Below, one piece after another: positions 43,991 through 55,833 of a stretch of 64,000 nucleotides of DNA (position 1 is the stretch's first letter; each line of letters opens with the position of its first letter). The position numbers were made by a program, and so were the translations under genes. Origin of the DNA: Scilla litardierei (taxonomy: Eukaryota; Streptophyta; Magnoliopsida; Asparagales; Asparagaceae). The DNA is taken from assembly GCA_030789695.1 (NCBI GenBank), contig CM061141.1:272645655-272709654 (forward strand), written 5' to 3'. The notes below the pieces were generated by a model, which saw only the letters and a program-made list of their open reading frames with translations, made no database searches and was not told where the DNA came from.

Positions 43991-46788
43991 TGTCACGCCC
44001 CGCTTCCCAAAAACGTGGAGGCGAAGAGTGAGAAGGTCCGCTCAGACTTAAAGCTACAAAGCTGCAAGTCCGATAAGCGTAAATCAACCATTTAAACTGC
44101 AGGTCCTTGTAACGCGAAACGAAACAAAGATAATAATAAAGAAATGAGACGAAAGAATAATCTCAGAATATCCATATTAATAAATTTCGACATCACAGAA
44201 AAGCCACCAGGCTAAAATAAAAGAGTCTGAAAGAGGCCTCAGCATGGCCAACAAAAGTACAAAGTACGAAAACAAAGTAATGGTGCAAGCACCGACAACT
44301 AACAGCAACCTAAAGTAAAAGCAACTCAACAGTCACTAAGACTGGTCTCCGGTGTCCTCGAACTCCTCGACGTATGTAGGCTCAGGCTCAGCGTCAGCAA
44401 CCACCTCGTCCTCAACAACTGTCTCTGGCTCAGGGTCTAACATGTGACACCCAAAAGAGCAAGGGGCACATGTCAGCAAGTCTACAAGAGACTTGTGCAA
44501 GGAAACTGAAAGTGAAGGTAAGCAACCTAGCAGTTCTAGCATGAATGCAATGGCATGGCAGTTAAAGTATGAGTGCAACAAGTAAAGTAAAGTACGAGCA
44601 TGGCAAGGATGTCAAGTATCACAAGAAACACTCACTAGTACAAGACAAGTAAAGTAAGCACCTCATGCACAGAGATTATGCCTTCTGGCTAGAGTGGCTG
44701 CGCGGGCCAACTCCTAAGCTCAGGTGATCGCTTATCCCTACCCCTCCACGTGTGTATGGACTGGCGTCCATCTTCTGGATCACGAGCCAGGAAGTGTTTT
44801 ATCACGATGGCATAGGGGTGCACCTAGCCAGACAAGGAAGTAAGAGTACAAGTATTGTAGCGTGTGCTACGAATGCGACATTCAATGCATGGATGACATG
44901 ACATGGCAAGTAGTAAAGCGTACAGGTAAGGAAAGTAAACATGACAGATTAATATGCATGATTAACAAGTTAAAGAGTTGGATCTAGCTTCGTTGTCAAG
45001 CTAGATCAATTTAGGTGACGGATCTAGTTTCGTTGTCAAACTAGATCAAGTAGGCGTCTAGCTAGCTATCATTTCACTGACTAGTCTCTTTTACGCTAAA
45101 AACAAGGAAGTGGCCTAAAACATGGCCCTACACAAGAGTTGGCAAGTTTCACTTGCCTGCAAGTATCACGTCTGAGCACACCGTTCAGCGAGTCCAAAAT
45201 CACAATTATCCTACGTGCACAAGTCCACCGGCCTACATCCGTTTTATTAATCTTGATTAGTGAATTCTAAAACATTTAAAATACTTTAAAATACTGATTT
45301 TAGTCTTGATTAGCATGCATTGGGTTGGGGGTCCTAGGGGTACAAAGCGTTACCTTAACACGACGCGAAAGCTACACTGGCGTCGGGTAGCGACGTCAGG
45401 GGTTGGAATAAAAGATCGGGCTCCAAGTCCAGATTCCAATTAGATTCCTCGTTGGAATGTTCAGAGCAATCAACCGGAGCAACGATTCCAGATTCCAAAG
45501 CTAGCACGTGCGACGACGGGCTACGACGTGTCGCAACGTCGTACGCGGTAATTCCTTGAAGAGCAAGCACCTAGGTGGGGCCCACAGTAGTCCTAGGGAC
45601 CTATGGGGGACCCACAATACCTCTGGAGAACTTGGGGGGCCCACGGTGGCAAGCGGTGCGACGGGTGCGGGGTTGCGACGAATGGCTCTCGGTCGTACAG
45701 CCTTGGTGCAGGGAGTTCTCTCGGTCGGGCACGCTTGGTGCGAGGATTGCAGCGCAGCGGGCTGCAGCGGTGCGGCCGGGGGCTTGGTGCGGAGGAATTT
45801 GTCAGTCGGTGCGGGGGACAGTACCGGTCGGGCGATGCGGATGCGGGGCTTGCAACGTTGCAATGTTGCAACGTTGCGGCTTCGGTCGGTGCGGGCGATC
45901 CGCTCGATCAGACACGGGCGGAGGCGGGGCGACAGAGCGGCTTGGTGCGAACGGCTGTGCGGAGCGGGATGCGTGCTTGAGCTCTCGGTCTGAGCGGGCG
46001 AACAGAGCGGGCGGCAGCAGCGGGGTGCGGTGCGGGGGCGGCTATCGGTCGGAGCGGGGAAAATTGGCCCATTTCTTCGGTCGGTGCGGGGGAAGTTCGT
46101 CGCAACGTTGCGACGATTCGTTGCAACGTCAAATTTGGGTTTTGGAAGCGGCTAGGGTTATTTTCTTGCGAAAATAGGTCTTCCTAAAGGTTGTTTATAT
46201 AGTGTAGAGGGGTTGACTAGGTCTAGGGCTAATCCTAATGGGATTAGGAGTTTAAAATAATTTAAAATTCAAATCTACTCTTCCTAATCACATAGGGATT
46301 GGGTGCGGCCAAGATAAGGGCTAAGATTTGGCTCAAAAATTATTTAAAACGTTTGAAACTCAAATAAATTTTATTTGGCCGAAAATAATTTAAAACGTTA
46401 TTATTAAAAATATTATAAACCTTGCTAAAAATATAAAAATGGTCAAATGAACTCCAAAAATTATAAAATAAATATCGGTGTGATCGTGATGACGAAAGTG
46501 AGCTAACTAAGAAGATGGATCTCAATTTCGACGTCAGACAACGAAACTAAAAATAGAAACGTCTCCCGTCAAAAGTGAGAATCGCAACGTCTCATCGAAT
46601 AAGATTAAATTATGGGAAAACGACTCGAGAAACGTCGTTCCAAATTAGTTCCACTATTTAATACTCTCAGAGACGTTCACATTGGCATATCACAACAAAA
46701 TGTTCGCAAACAAACAAAGTCTAAAATAAGCACGTGCACGGCCAAAAGCACGTGCGCGAACAAAGTACAACGAAAAGTGGTCGTTACA
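43991..46788 (-). mobile_element. S2, solo-LTR-like element inserted in D gag
   Basis: 2798 bp. On the minus strand it begins TGTAACGACCACTTTTCG and ends GGGAAGCGGGGCGTGACA. The 5-bp flanks GGAGT (43986-43990) and TGAGT (46789-46793) differ by one base, and removing S2 and one copy rejoins the gag reading (EEDS to SSGES). A minus-strand TATA (CTATATAAAC, 46194-46202) precedes a GC-rich leader (46180-45360), and the rest is AT-rich. No PBS, PPT or pol is present. A short acidic frame (DPEPETVVEDEVV, about 44437-44400) lies near the 3' end. The long frames in the GC-rich part reflect composition. Best read as a solo LTR of a long-LTR family. Confidence 0.65.
46194..46202 (-). promoter_or_regulatory. 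TATA box in S2
   Basis: CTATATAAAC on the minus strand, at the boundary between the AT-rich first 600 bp and the GC-rich leader. Confidence 0.55.
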
Positions 46789-46793
46789 TGAGT

Positions 46794-47825
46794 CCTCTTC
46801 GGAGTCGGTGAATGTGCCGACAAGCCCTTTCTTGTACCCTTTCTTGTACTTTCGTGACTTGTCGAACTTTGGTGCCTTCCACTTCTCCTTTTGTTTGTTG
46901 AGAGGACAATCCGCCTTGATGTGTCCTGGCTTGTTGCATTTAAAACACAAAGGAGCGGAGGCATTAGCCGATCTAAATTTTGATTTATTCTTGAAGTTAC
47001 CTTTTCAGAAGAGTGGTTGAGCTTCTTTGTCATAAGGGCAATGGATTCTATGTCCATCTCGTCTTCCGATTCTTCACCATCTGTAGATGTAGAAGGAGCG
47101 GCCTTGAAAGCAATTGCCTTTTTCTTTGGCTCTTCTTGCTTCAAGTACGTCTTCATCTTGTCCTGCATCTTGATCTTGCTATCCTTCCATACCTCATGAG
47201 ACATTAAGGTACTCATTAGTTGAATGACAGTATATTTATTCATATCGTTACCTTCCTCGATAGCGTAGGTACGCTTTTCCCAACTCGAAGGAAGTCCGTC
47301 AATAATCTTCGTGACTTTCTCCTTTTGGGTATAGTTCTTTCCAAGAGCATAGTACTCCTTCATACTTTCACCCTGTTCCATGTGAAATAACTCAAACTCT
47401 TTGTTAGCAACAACGAGTTTAGAGTCTTTTACCCTACTCGTTCCTTCGTGCAAGATGAGGAGTTGGTTCCAGATTTGATATGCACTCTTACAGGTGAATA
47501 TCTTATTGAAGTCTTCAGGATCCAATGCACATTGTAAGGCATTCATTGCCTTGGCATTGTTGACCTCCGCGGCGACCTCCGCGGTAGTCCACTTCGCGAA
47601 GTCTTCTTCAGCGGACTCGACATACTCCGTTAACGTGGCTCTCCAAAGTGAAGTGCTCCGGAGGAAGGTTTCCATCTGGCATTTCTAGTACCCATAGTTG
47701 GCACCATTGAAGTGAGGAGGCCTAGTTGAGGAGTGTCCTTCCATCACTGAAGAAGCTCCTTCACGATTCTTGAAGGTGCTGTAGTCGGAAGGTGGACGAA
47801 CGGTCTTGTTGTTGTTGGAAGACAT
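46794..47825 (-). pseudogene. Element D gag, N-terminal part
   Basis: ATG at 47825-47823, just inside the PBS (MSSNNNKTVRPPSDYSTF). A TAG at 47685-47687 replaces the Trp of the NYGYWKC motif kept in F and C. The frame then stays open to about 47000, and compared with F and C about 14 codons are missing after MKEYYA. A frameshift near 47005 precedes the zinc knuckle CFKCNKPGHIKADC. The reading stops at EEDS where S2 is inserted. Confidence 0.85.
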
Positions 47826-47835
47826 AGCTATGAAC

Positions 47836-47850
47836 TTGGCTCTGATACCA
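47836..47850 (-). promoter_or_regulatory. Primer-binding site of element D
   Basis: TGGTATCAGAGCCAA on the minus strand, two bases inside the LTR end at 47853. Confidence 0.9.
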
Positions 47851-47852
47851 AA

Positions 47853-49463
47853 TGTAATGCCATGATAGCTACTGCACAAGTACTAGGGGGTGAATAGTAT
47901 TTTAAAATAATCAAGAGTATAATTCCTAATTATTGTGCAAACACAACCAACAATGCGGAATGAAAGATTGACAACAATAAAAGACCAACGCAAACAAGCG
48001 ATGTAACGGGTTCGGATCCACCCAAGTCTCCCCGACTTGTTACCGGTGATCCTACGTCCCAGACACCCGGATCCCCTCCGGCTACTTGAGTTAGAATCCT
48101 CTAACCCAAGTTTTGCACTATGAAATTCTTGTAGAAAACTACTACAAGATCAAATCATACACAAAACGAAACGTGACTCCCACAAACCGGGATCACGAAC
48201 TCCTCTCACAACCGAGAGATAAACTGAAAATATCAATTTAAATGAAACAATAAACACTTACCACAAAACCCTATGCCTTGAGTAAAACTTACAGATTTTA
48301 GTGCAAGAAGGATTTTGAGGAAGAAGATTGCACCAAACCCTAGCTCCACCAAGATGAACAGCAATAGATGGCTAGGGTGGAGTTGGTGACTTGGATTCAA
48401 GCTCTTAGCTTGAGTAGCTCACAATGAATGAGAATCTCTCTTGAGGAATTAGGGCTCAAAGAGTAATGGAGAGATTCTTGTGAAGTGAGGGAGCTTAGAA
48501 ATGAGAATTGAATGCTCTTATCTTTGATCTCAAAATCTCAATAATGGCAGCCTTGAATGCTAGCTTGAAGCATCAAGTATATATAGGAGAGAGAGAGAGA
48601 AGAGTTCAGCAAAAATCGTGGCATTAAATGCCCAACGGATCTATTTCTGAAGCTGCTTAATCGGTCTAAGAAGGACCACTGACCGATTAGTTTTGCAACT
48701 AGTCAGTCGGTGAACCTTCTTGGACCGACTAGAAGATAGACAGGGAAGATAGTGAAATAATAGAACTAGTCGGTCTAAGAAGAAACACCAACTGACTAGT
48801 TTGACAACTAGTCGGTCGGTGAACCTTCTTGGACCGACTAATTGATCAACAGTAGATAAGCTGAATTTCACAAGGAAAACTAGTCGGTCTAAGAAGGATT
48901 GCCAACCGACTAGTTTGACAACTAGTCGGTCGGTGAACCTTCTTTGACCGACTAACTTGTTAACAGTAGCTAGGCTGAAATGAGCTAGGATAACTAGTCG
49001 GTTTAAGAAGGATTCCCAACCGACTAGATTGTCATCTAGTCGGTTGGTTATTCTTCTTGAACCAACTAAGATGCATAAGAAGCCATGAAATGAAGCGATA
49101 AGTTTCAGAAAAGTTTCTATGGGCTTCTAAGACAATCCTATACGATATGAGCGTTATGAAGATAAATAAGCAAGTCCCACTCAAGGCTTAACATTCTATG
49201 AAGTGAAGCTAGAAGACAATAAGATAAACACGTCGAACCGTCTTCAAAGCTTCAATCTGAATCCCTTGACTTCATTAATAACTCATTGAGCTTCAACGAA
49301 GCTTCTGGCACACGATCACGCGCTTTAAGAAGTCTTGGGGCGTCGCTTGAGATGTACGAAGTAATTTGGCGACGATCTCCATAACTGCGCTCAAAGAGAA
49401 TTAGTGCACGATATTTATGTTTGTTCATCATCAAAACCAAATCCGGGGAATCAATACTCAACA
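47853..49463 (-). repeat. Element D 5' LTR
   Basis: 1611 bp, minus strand TGTTGAGTATTG to GGCATTACA. The palindrome array is at 48657-49070 (four units) and TATA (TATATATA) at about 48578-48587. Confidence 0.9.
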
Positions 49464-49468
49464 AACTT

Positions 49469-52224
49469 CACGCGCTCTGACGAGCTTTCGACGACCCCGA
49501 TTCCGTCGCCGGTGAACCCAACGATCGCCCCCTCCTCGAGTCCATCTAACTTATAGTAGGTCCCCCGTCAATTTCTTAATTTGCTAAAGTAAGTTGTGAA
49601 TGTATCAGTTACATCTGATATATGACTAAATTAATTAATACAATTAGTTTGTTAATTAAGTTTAATTAACATAATGATGATTAAGCAATTGTTAATATTA
49701 ATGAAGAGAGGTTAAATTGAAATGCTAATATCCATAAAGTAATTACTTAAATTTAGTAATGTTAGTACTGATAACAGTAATGAATATCATCTAATCCCTC
49801 GGAATTTTTGTGACATGGTATAACTAATCTTAACATGATTTACCTGTTAGCTAATGTATTAACAAAAATTTAGTATTCATGTGACATGATAACATCTGCA
49901 TAACAGTGTTTTCATGTCAATATATAGTGGCTTAATATTAATAATACTTACTATTAATATGACTTCAGTTATACCAATTAAAAGTATGTATTATTATGGT
50001 ATGGCTTGTGTCATCACATTCTCCTTAATTACGTAATTAATAGTAACATGCATGTCCACTTCGTAATTAATTATTGGCAAGAAATTTATTAATATAAATT
50101 TATTAATTTTAATTGTTAATATTAATGTTAATTAACAAAAAGCATTGATATTCATTACTGTTCATTCTTTAACATAACATTCAGTTTGTGTTGAGCGACA
50201 TCGTCGCATCCTTGTACATCCCAATTGTTGCTTATTCGAATAAGTTTATTCTAATAAACCTATGAGAATAAACACGCTTAGAATAAACTTGCATGATGAT
50301 TAGTTTAATATTCATGATTATATTAGCGTAATGATGTTGTTAACTTGTTACCCAAATTGTTAATAATGATATTAACTTGTTAATGGAGATGTTTGTTTGA
50401 TGCTTATGATAATTGAGCTTCATGATAGTAATAGCTTGTTGTTAATGGTAGTAGCTTAATGTCTTAATGAAGTGAGCTTAATGTTATAAAATGTTACCTT
50501 AATGTTAGTAGTAGTTGACATGAACGTTTTGCTTATTGTTAGTAGTTAAACCCATGAAATGATAACCCCAACTTGGCAGCTAATAATAGCTTAATGTTAG
50601 TGACTAATGACATGAAATGGTAGTTTTGCAAGTTGGTTTATAACGGTGTTTTCTTGTATTAGCTTAACGATGGTTTTAAAGTCGATATCTTGTACATTTG
50701 ATGTTTCCAATGAAATAGCTTAATGTTCATGTTAACTCGTGTTTAATGTTTATGTAAATGCCAAATTGACAAACTTGCTAAAGAATGAACGTGATCAAAT
50801 GCATGGAAGAATGCATTGGGTGACATCGTCACATTATTGAATGAGTGTAATGATATGAATGAAAGAACGTATTGGGGTGACGCCGTCACCATATCGAAAG
50901 AACGCAACCATGTTAAATGACTAAGGCACACACTTCATTGGGATTTGGGGTAGTCCTATTGTCATGAGGGCATGTGAGTGACTGGATGTGCATTACAAAT
51001 TTACATCCACTCACACGGGGTAGAGGAAAGTACTTGACCGTCGCCCAATAAAAGGGGTCGGTAAGTCACACCACGGAGAGCTCCCGATGGTAGTGCGAAT
51101 TTTAGTTGCACATTGTGCCCTCAGACACGGACTTAGCACTAGAACAGGTGGTTACCAAATATTGCCTTACTGATTGTTATCAAGTATTGCTTCAACTGGT
51201 GGTTATTAAGTATTGCCCCAACATCTTATACAGTCTTTTCATTACATGCTATTAAATGTTCTAACTGCTAGCTCAAATCGTTTTCTGCACTTACATATCA
51301 GAATTACAACTGTCTTTCCTATCATGCTTAATATGCTTCCATGTTAGTATGCCCTCGGACATGAGTAATGCAATAAATTTCTAACATTACATTGATCATA
51401 TACTTTTAGGAATGTTTAAATGTGTTAATCGTCCACATGACTACCTTAACATCATTTGATCGTGATTAACTTATCTCTGAGCACATGTCAACCTTGTATT
51501 ATGTTTTCATCATGCTCGTTATTAATTTTCCTTCACATCATGATATCCTGCTAGTAGATTTCACTGTTGCATAATTATTGGTACGCATGTTAATGTTATT
51601 ATATTCCCTTTATTATATTCCCTTTTATATCATGAATTTTATCTTCGTCACTTTTGCGCATATGTTAGTATTAATAATTTCACTTCGTAACATGCTTTTA
51701 TCCTGTTAATAGACAATGTTATTGCACTACTAGATTCCTTTTAATTATTTAAATGAAATTGATGCCTGGGAACCTACATGAGAGTCTCTCACTAACAAAC
51801 ATTGTATTGTTTTCTAATGCAATGTCTGTCAAGTCTTGAGGGTAGTTTTTGCAGATTCTAGATCCATCGTAGCATGATCCACTAAGGCAGGACTCTTCCA
51901 GGAGACTATTTTTAGGATGCAGCTCCATGTAATGTTCTTTGTATCCATTTGATGTAGTTTGTGTTGTATGGGCCATAAAGCCCCTCTTCATTTTCTTTAT
52001 TTATAATCTATTTTTTTGACTATTGGGATTGTAATAATATTATTGATTATCTATATTGTTTCTGAGTATGCATGCAAAAACTTGCAATTTTTACACAGAC
52101 GCTTAGTGTGTTTAAACCAAGGAGGAAGAAGAAAAGAAGAAAAAAGTACTCCTCCTTGCTTTAAGCACACCGCGGACCCGCTCGCGTCTTCGCTCCTGAG
52201 TAGAATGAGGAGCTGGGTGTGACA
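49469..52224 (+). other. S1 right part, AT-rich and non-coding
   Basis: A GC-rich run to about 49560 continues the leader left of D. The rest is AT-rich with no supported gene. It includes irregular TTAATGTTAGTAG-type repeats (about 50340-50760), three related palindromic motifs (near 50200, 50815 and 50875), and a GC-richer block at 50940-51130 (cacacggggtagagg). It ends in GGGTGTGACA. Confidence 0.5.
50340..50760. repeat. Irregular TTAATGTTAGT-type repeats
   Basis: More than ten degenerate occurrences of gcttaatgtt or gttagtag at uneven spacing. Low-complexity sequence inside S1. Confidence 0.5.
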
Positions 52225-52229
52225 ACTTT

Positions 52230-52373
52230 TAATGTGCTAAAAAATTCTGTATATTTATCTTTGGGTTGGGCTTCTATAAAACCTTGTTTTGGGTTCTAAA
52301 AAATCCTCATAAATTCTAGATCAATCCAGAGATATTTTTAGAGTTTTTATTATATTTTTCAACAAGTTCAACA
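52230..52373 (-). mobile_element. Copia element E 5' LTR, upstream portion
   Basis: Matches 16697-16850 by eye (for example plus-strand tatttatctttgggttgggcttct against tatttatctttaggctaggcttct). It continues at 27605 once S1 is removed. Its outer end, about 70 bp, is missing compared with the 3' LTR fragment. Confidence 0.7.
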
Positions 52374-52705
52374 CTGGCAGTGACGGTGACGACGGTGATG
52401 ATGGTGGTTCAGCCAATAGTGGTGACGATGGTTTGTTAACAATAGTTGTGATGGCGATGGTCTTATAGTGCGGTAAATATAGTGATGATGGTACAATGGC
52501 AACTATGACGATGTTGATGTTTAAAGGTGATAGGGAAACGATGGTCCAGCGTGATCGTGGCAATGGTGATAGTCATATGATGGTGATGCCAATGGTGATA
52601 GTCTGCAATGTTAATTACAATAGTTATAGTCCTATAATGGTTGTAGTGGCTGTGGTTCGAATGTAGTGAGGTGGCAGCTGCCATGATCTGATAGTAACTG
52701 TGGTA
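52374..52705. repeat. GAT/GGT-rich irregular trinucleotide tract, left part
   Basis: Dense, unordered ggtgatgatggtgg-like triplets with no clear unit. It continues at 57425-58077 after S3. Open frames on either strand come from the triplet composition. Confidence 0.7.
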
Positions 52706-52710
52706 GTGTT
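52706..52710. repeat. Target-site duplication of S3, left copy
   Basis: GTGTT is repeated exactly at 57420-57424. Confidence 0.8.
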
Positions 52711-53044
52711 TGTAACGGCCACCTTCCGGTCGTACGTATTTAGTACATATTCTGTTATTATGTGTAAATTTCTCATTTGATTTTAATTATCATTCTCCTT
52801 AGCTCGTACTCACGATTGGACCCCATATTCATGATCCTCTCGGAGGCGTGATCGCTCCGATATTTTCTTTACAATTTTTGGATGCCTAGGATTGGAGTTG
52901 TAAAACCGGATTATTAATATTATTATTAATCTTAACTAAATTTTTTGAAACTCAAACGTTCTTAATAATCCAAACGTTTTAAAAGGGGGGAATATTTTGA
53001 AATCAATTTTTGTAAACAAAACAAAAAATGTTACTTAATATCTT

Positions 53045-53770
53045 AACAAATTTTGGTATCTTAACTACCCTCTCTCCCAAACACGCGTGCTCTCTCCTCT
53101 CGCCCACGTCCCCACCTCCATACAGTTACCCCCCTCAACTCTACATCCTTTTCCCCATCCCTTTCAAAAGACATGCAGAGGACACTTTCCTCTTCACTTT
53201 ACAAACCCATCAACTTGCCTCAAGCGCTCATCCTCTTGCTCCGATCACTTCGCCGGACTCCAAACCCCAGTCACCTCGACCTCCCCTCTCCTGATCTACA
53301 ACAACCTCCAGCCGTCCTCCCGCTCTCGACCAAACTCATCAGCCCTGACCTCCGATAAGCGTCTCACCCACATCCTCCCTCCGTCATGCTTCTGCCATCA
53401 CCGAATAGCCCCTCTCCCACGCAACCCAGATCCGCCACCACCTTACACTGACAACCCTTCCTCAAGCACCGCCCGCCACACCTCCCTCAATCTCCTAAGC
53501 TGGAGACGCCTCCTCACAGCCTCACCACCCTCACCCACCAGCGCTCCAAGCCCTCTCCCTACTGACGACCTCCCCCCTCTTCGAGCTCACGCTGGCGAGC
53601 TCGCCACCCCGACAACCCCGCTGCCCACGGTGCCCTCGTTCTACTGCCACCGTAGGCCGCTATCGCCATAGCCGTAGGCCACCGCCTGACACCACCCTGG
53701 ACTCGTCGCCACCACCTGACGACCCCATGCCGTCCGCCGCCGCCTCCCCTCGTGGCAGCCACCTCCCCCA
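53045..53770 (+). other. C-rich leader of S3, no supported gene
   Basis: Pro/Ser/Thr-rich frames run open in several phases on the plus strand, as expected from CT-rich and CC-rich composition. There are no domains and no agreement in protein sequence with the equivalent part of S2. Probably untranslated leader. Confidence 0.5.
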
Positions 53771-54160
53771 CCTGCACGTGGCAGCGAAGAGGAGAAACGA
53801 AAGCAAGTGAGTGCATGTGAATTATATTACCAATGCAGTGTGTGTATATATATATCAGTAAATTACGTTTGTTAGTTGGTTATTACATGGGTATACGTAT
53901 TAGTTATTTATTAGTACCTTAGTTACAATGTAATGTACAGTTTTAATTACTTAATTTTAACAGTAGGTTAGTGTTTGTATGTGCCAGCAATATACAAATT
54001 TAAACATAAGTTAATAAAATGTTTATTAATAGGATCGTTCATATGTACGATCAGTAAATTAGCAACACTGTTAATAATTATTCATTAATCAAATAATTTG
54101 ATAGTAACATAATACTGTTAGTGTTATAGTTAGAGTAATGTATATATATATATTACAATT

Positions 54161-54400
54161 CAGGACCTATTTTGAATTTTGTCCTATGTGGCAATTTTTG
54201 TCCTACGTGTCTCATTTTGTCCTATGTGTCTCAAAGAAATATGACTAGGACATTCTATTTTCACGTTAAACACTGCTTTCGTTATCAAAACTGCTAATCA
54301 AAACTGCTTTCGTTAAACACTGCTTTCATTAAACGTTGTGAAGAGAAACGGTTATGAAAACTGCTAAAATACTGTTGTCTTACTCATTTTTTCTTCATCA
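54161..54400. repeat. Short direct repeats at the Helitron 5' end
   Basis: GTCCTAYGTG occurs three times (about 54180-54230), and AAACACTGCTTTCRTTA-like strings recur three times (about 54265-54340). Confidence 0.6.
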
Positions 54401-55243
54401 TTCCCACTTAATAACTTTTGTCTTCATCATTCCCCTTTCTTCTTCTCTCCGACGTGCTCATCTGCGACGTCCTCAAGTCCTCCGGTAATCTCCTCTCTCT
54501 CTCTCTCTCAATTTCTTTCCTTAATTTCTGATCTCCGGTAATCAATGTTTGACATCTGAGGTTTGCTTTATGCTTTCCCACTGTGTAATTTTATGCTTTC
54601 CCACTTTGATTTTTTTATCATTCCCATTTCTTCTTTTATCATTCCCCTTTCTTCTTTTATGCTTTATGCTTTCCCACTGTGTACGTCCTCAAATCCTCCG
54701 GTAATCTACACTCTCTCTGATTTTTTTTATAAACTGGATACCCTTGAAGGTTCATATTTACAAATTAGGGCTTTTCTGTCCCAAAGATTAATCGCCGGCC
54801 AGTCTAAAATTCTGGTACGATCCTGCTCCCATTATTCTGTATCTCTTTTTAATTTTTTAACCATCCTGATTTGTTAATTGGATGATTATGTCAGCGTCGT
54901 TGTCATGGTTTCTTTAATCATTAAAGAAAGTGGCTTTATTTTACTTGAGATTTGGTCAAATTTGAGTTTGCCAAAGATTTCTTCAAATTTGAACTCTGAT
55001 TTCTTTCTAGAATTTTGAAAAAGTTTACATCTGCTGAAGATTCTATGGAGGATTCGGTATCTAGCATTTTTCTTCGAATTTCAGAAATTTTATGCTTCTC
55101 TTTCTGTATTATGCTTTTCAACAATTATTCAACAGTTGTTTACATTCGTCGTTAATATTTAATTATACTTGCAATTATTGAATTACAGCATACTGACAGT
55201 AATTTTAGCTATTGGCATATTAGTTTTGATGCCTGAATTGCAG

Positions 55244-55368
55244 AAAGCCTTCCACTTCCAATTTGAAGCCGAAGTGGACAGGTTGTGCTTTTGTTGGCCA
55301 GAAGGAAGAAAATTATGGCCATCTCTATGAGGGACTTGGATGTTGCTTTCCAGGGAGCAGGACAGAAA
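55244..55368 (+). pseudogene. Captured villin gene fragment (5' UTR end and first coding exon)
   Basis: A splice acceptor (gaattgcag, ending 55243) opens an exon with about 70 nt of leader. The ATG at 55315-55317 starts MAISMRDLDVAFQGAGQK. This matches the N-terminus of plant villins (VLN4-like MxxSMRDLDxAFQGAGQK), actin-bundling proteins of the gelsolin family. A GT donor follows at 55369-55370. Nothing recognisable of later exons remains. The upstream CT-rich segment (about 54420-54720), with a partly duplicated gacgtcctcaagtcctccgg string, may be the gene's first non-coding exon and promoter. Captured by the Helitron; product if transcribed unknown. Confidence 0.72.
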
Positions 55369-55833
55369 GTGTATCCATTAATGGGTTAATCACTTAGTTC
55401 CTCTGTCTGCATTTCAAGTAGGGCAATCATGTGTCCCGTGTCTATAAAAGTTGTGAAATTGGTGTGATGGGATTCGGATGTAGCCAAGGTTATTATCACC
55501 TAATGTTTGTTAATGTTTGCTAATGTTATTATCTGCTAATGTTTGCTTCTTCCTATTTGATATTTGATATTCGATAAACATTTAAACATTTAATATTTGA
55601 TTATCTCCTTTCTTCTGTCTACTGCTAATATTTGATATCAAGTGGGCCAGATTCTCCAGATTTGATAAACATTTAATTAAATATCTATGATTCCCCAGAG
55701 TAACCAGTTTCTGATCCCCAGGTTATTTTTTCCAAGCCTTGCAATGCATGTGACTCTTTCCAAAAACTTGCCCGTAAGTTTTGTGTCTATTTTAATTAAT
55801 CTGCATATTTTAATTAATCAACTATTCGCACAT

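Larger units (their letters stand above)
28592..49463 (-). mobile_element. Element D, SIRE/Maximus-like copia with nested C and S2
   Basis: Ty1/copia element on the minus strand: 5' LTR 47853-49463, PBS, gag, pol, a 3' cassette with a third ORF, and a shortened 3' LTR at 28592-29877. A near-perfect 5-bp duplication flanks it (AAATT at 28587-28591, AACTT at 49464-49468). The two LTRs differ at about 25 places over 1.28 kb by eye, roughly 2 percent, so it is older than F. C (29878-37721) lies in ORF3 and S2 (43991-46788) in gag. Confidence 0.85.
27606..52224 (+). mobile_element. S1, long solo-LTR-like element, split by D
   Basis: Begins TGTGACAACCTGGG and ends GAGCTGGGTGTGACA, so it has TG...CA ends, and a near-perfect 5-bp duplication flanks it. 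Its own sequence is about 3.7 kb: 27606-28591 and 49469-52224. No internal PBS, PPT or coding domain is seen. A C-rich then GC-rich leader lies around 28080-28590 and 49469-49560, and the rest is AT-rich. The ends resemble S2 and S3. I interpret it as a solo LTR of a long-LTR family. A terminal-repeat-deficient non-autonomous element is the alternative. Confidence 0.6.
16677..52373 (-). mobile_element. Copia element E, degenerate host of nested insertions
   Basis: Ty1/copia element on the minus strand, broken into four blocks: LTR start (52373-52230), rest of 5' LTR, PBS, gag, protease and most of integrase (27605-24823), integrase tail and RT start (17706 to about 17100), and a 3' LTR fragment (16921-16677). 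Removing S1 rejoins the LTR and removing F rejoins the integrase reading. The rest of RT and RNase H are deleted. Gag and pol hold many stops. It is the oldest layer of the central nest. Confidence 0.75.

Noticed and set aside
45355..46180. Several overlapping long open frames in the GC-rich part of S2
   Set aside because: Frames are open on both strands and in several phases because of GC richness. There is no domain and no agreement with the corresponding part of S3.
53045..53816. Open frames of up to 194 codons in the C-rich part of S3
   Set aside because: Pro/Ser/Thr-rich translations from CT-rich DNA, with no recognisable domain and open in more than one phase.
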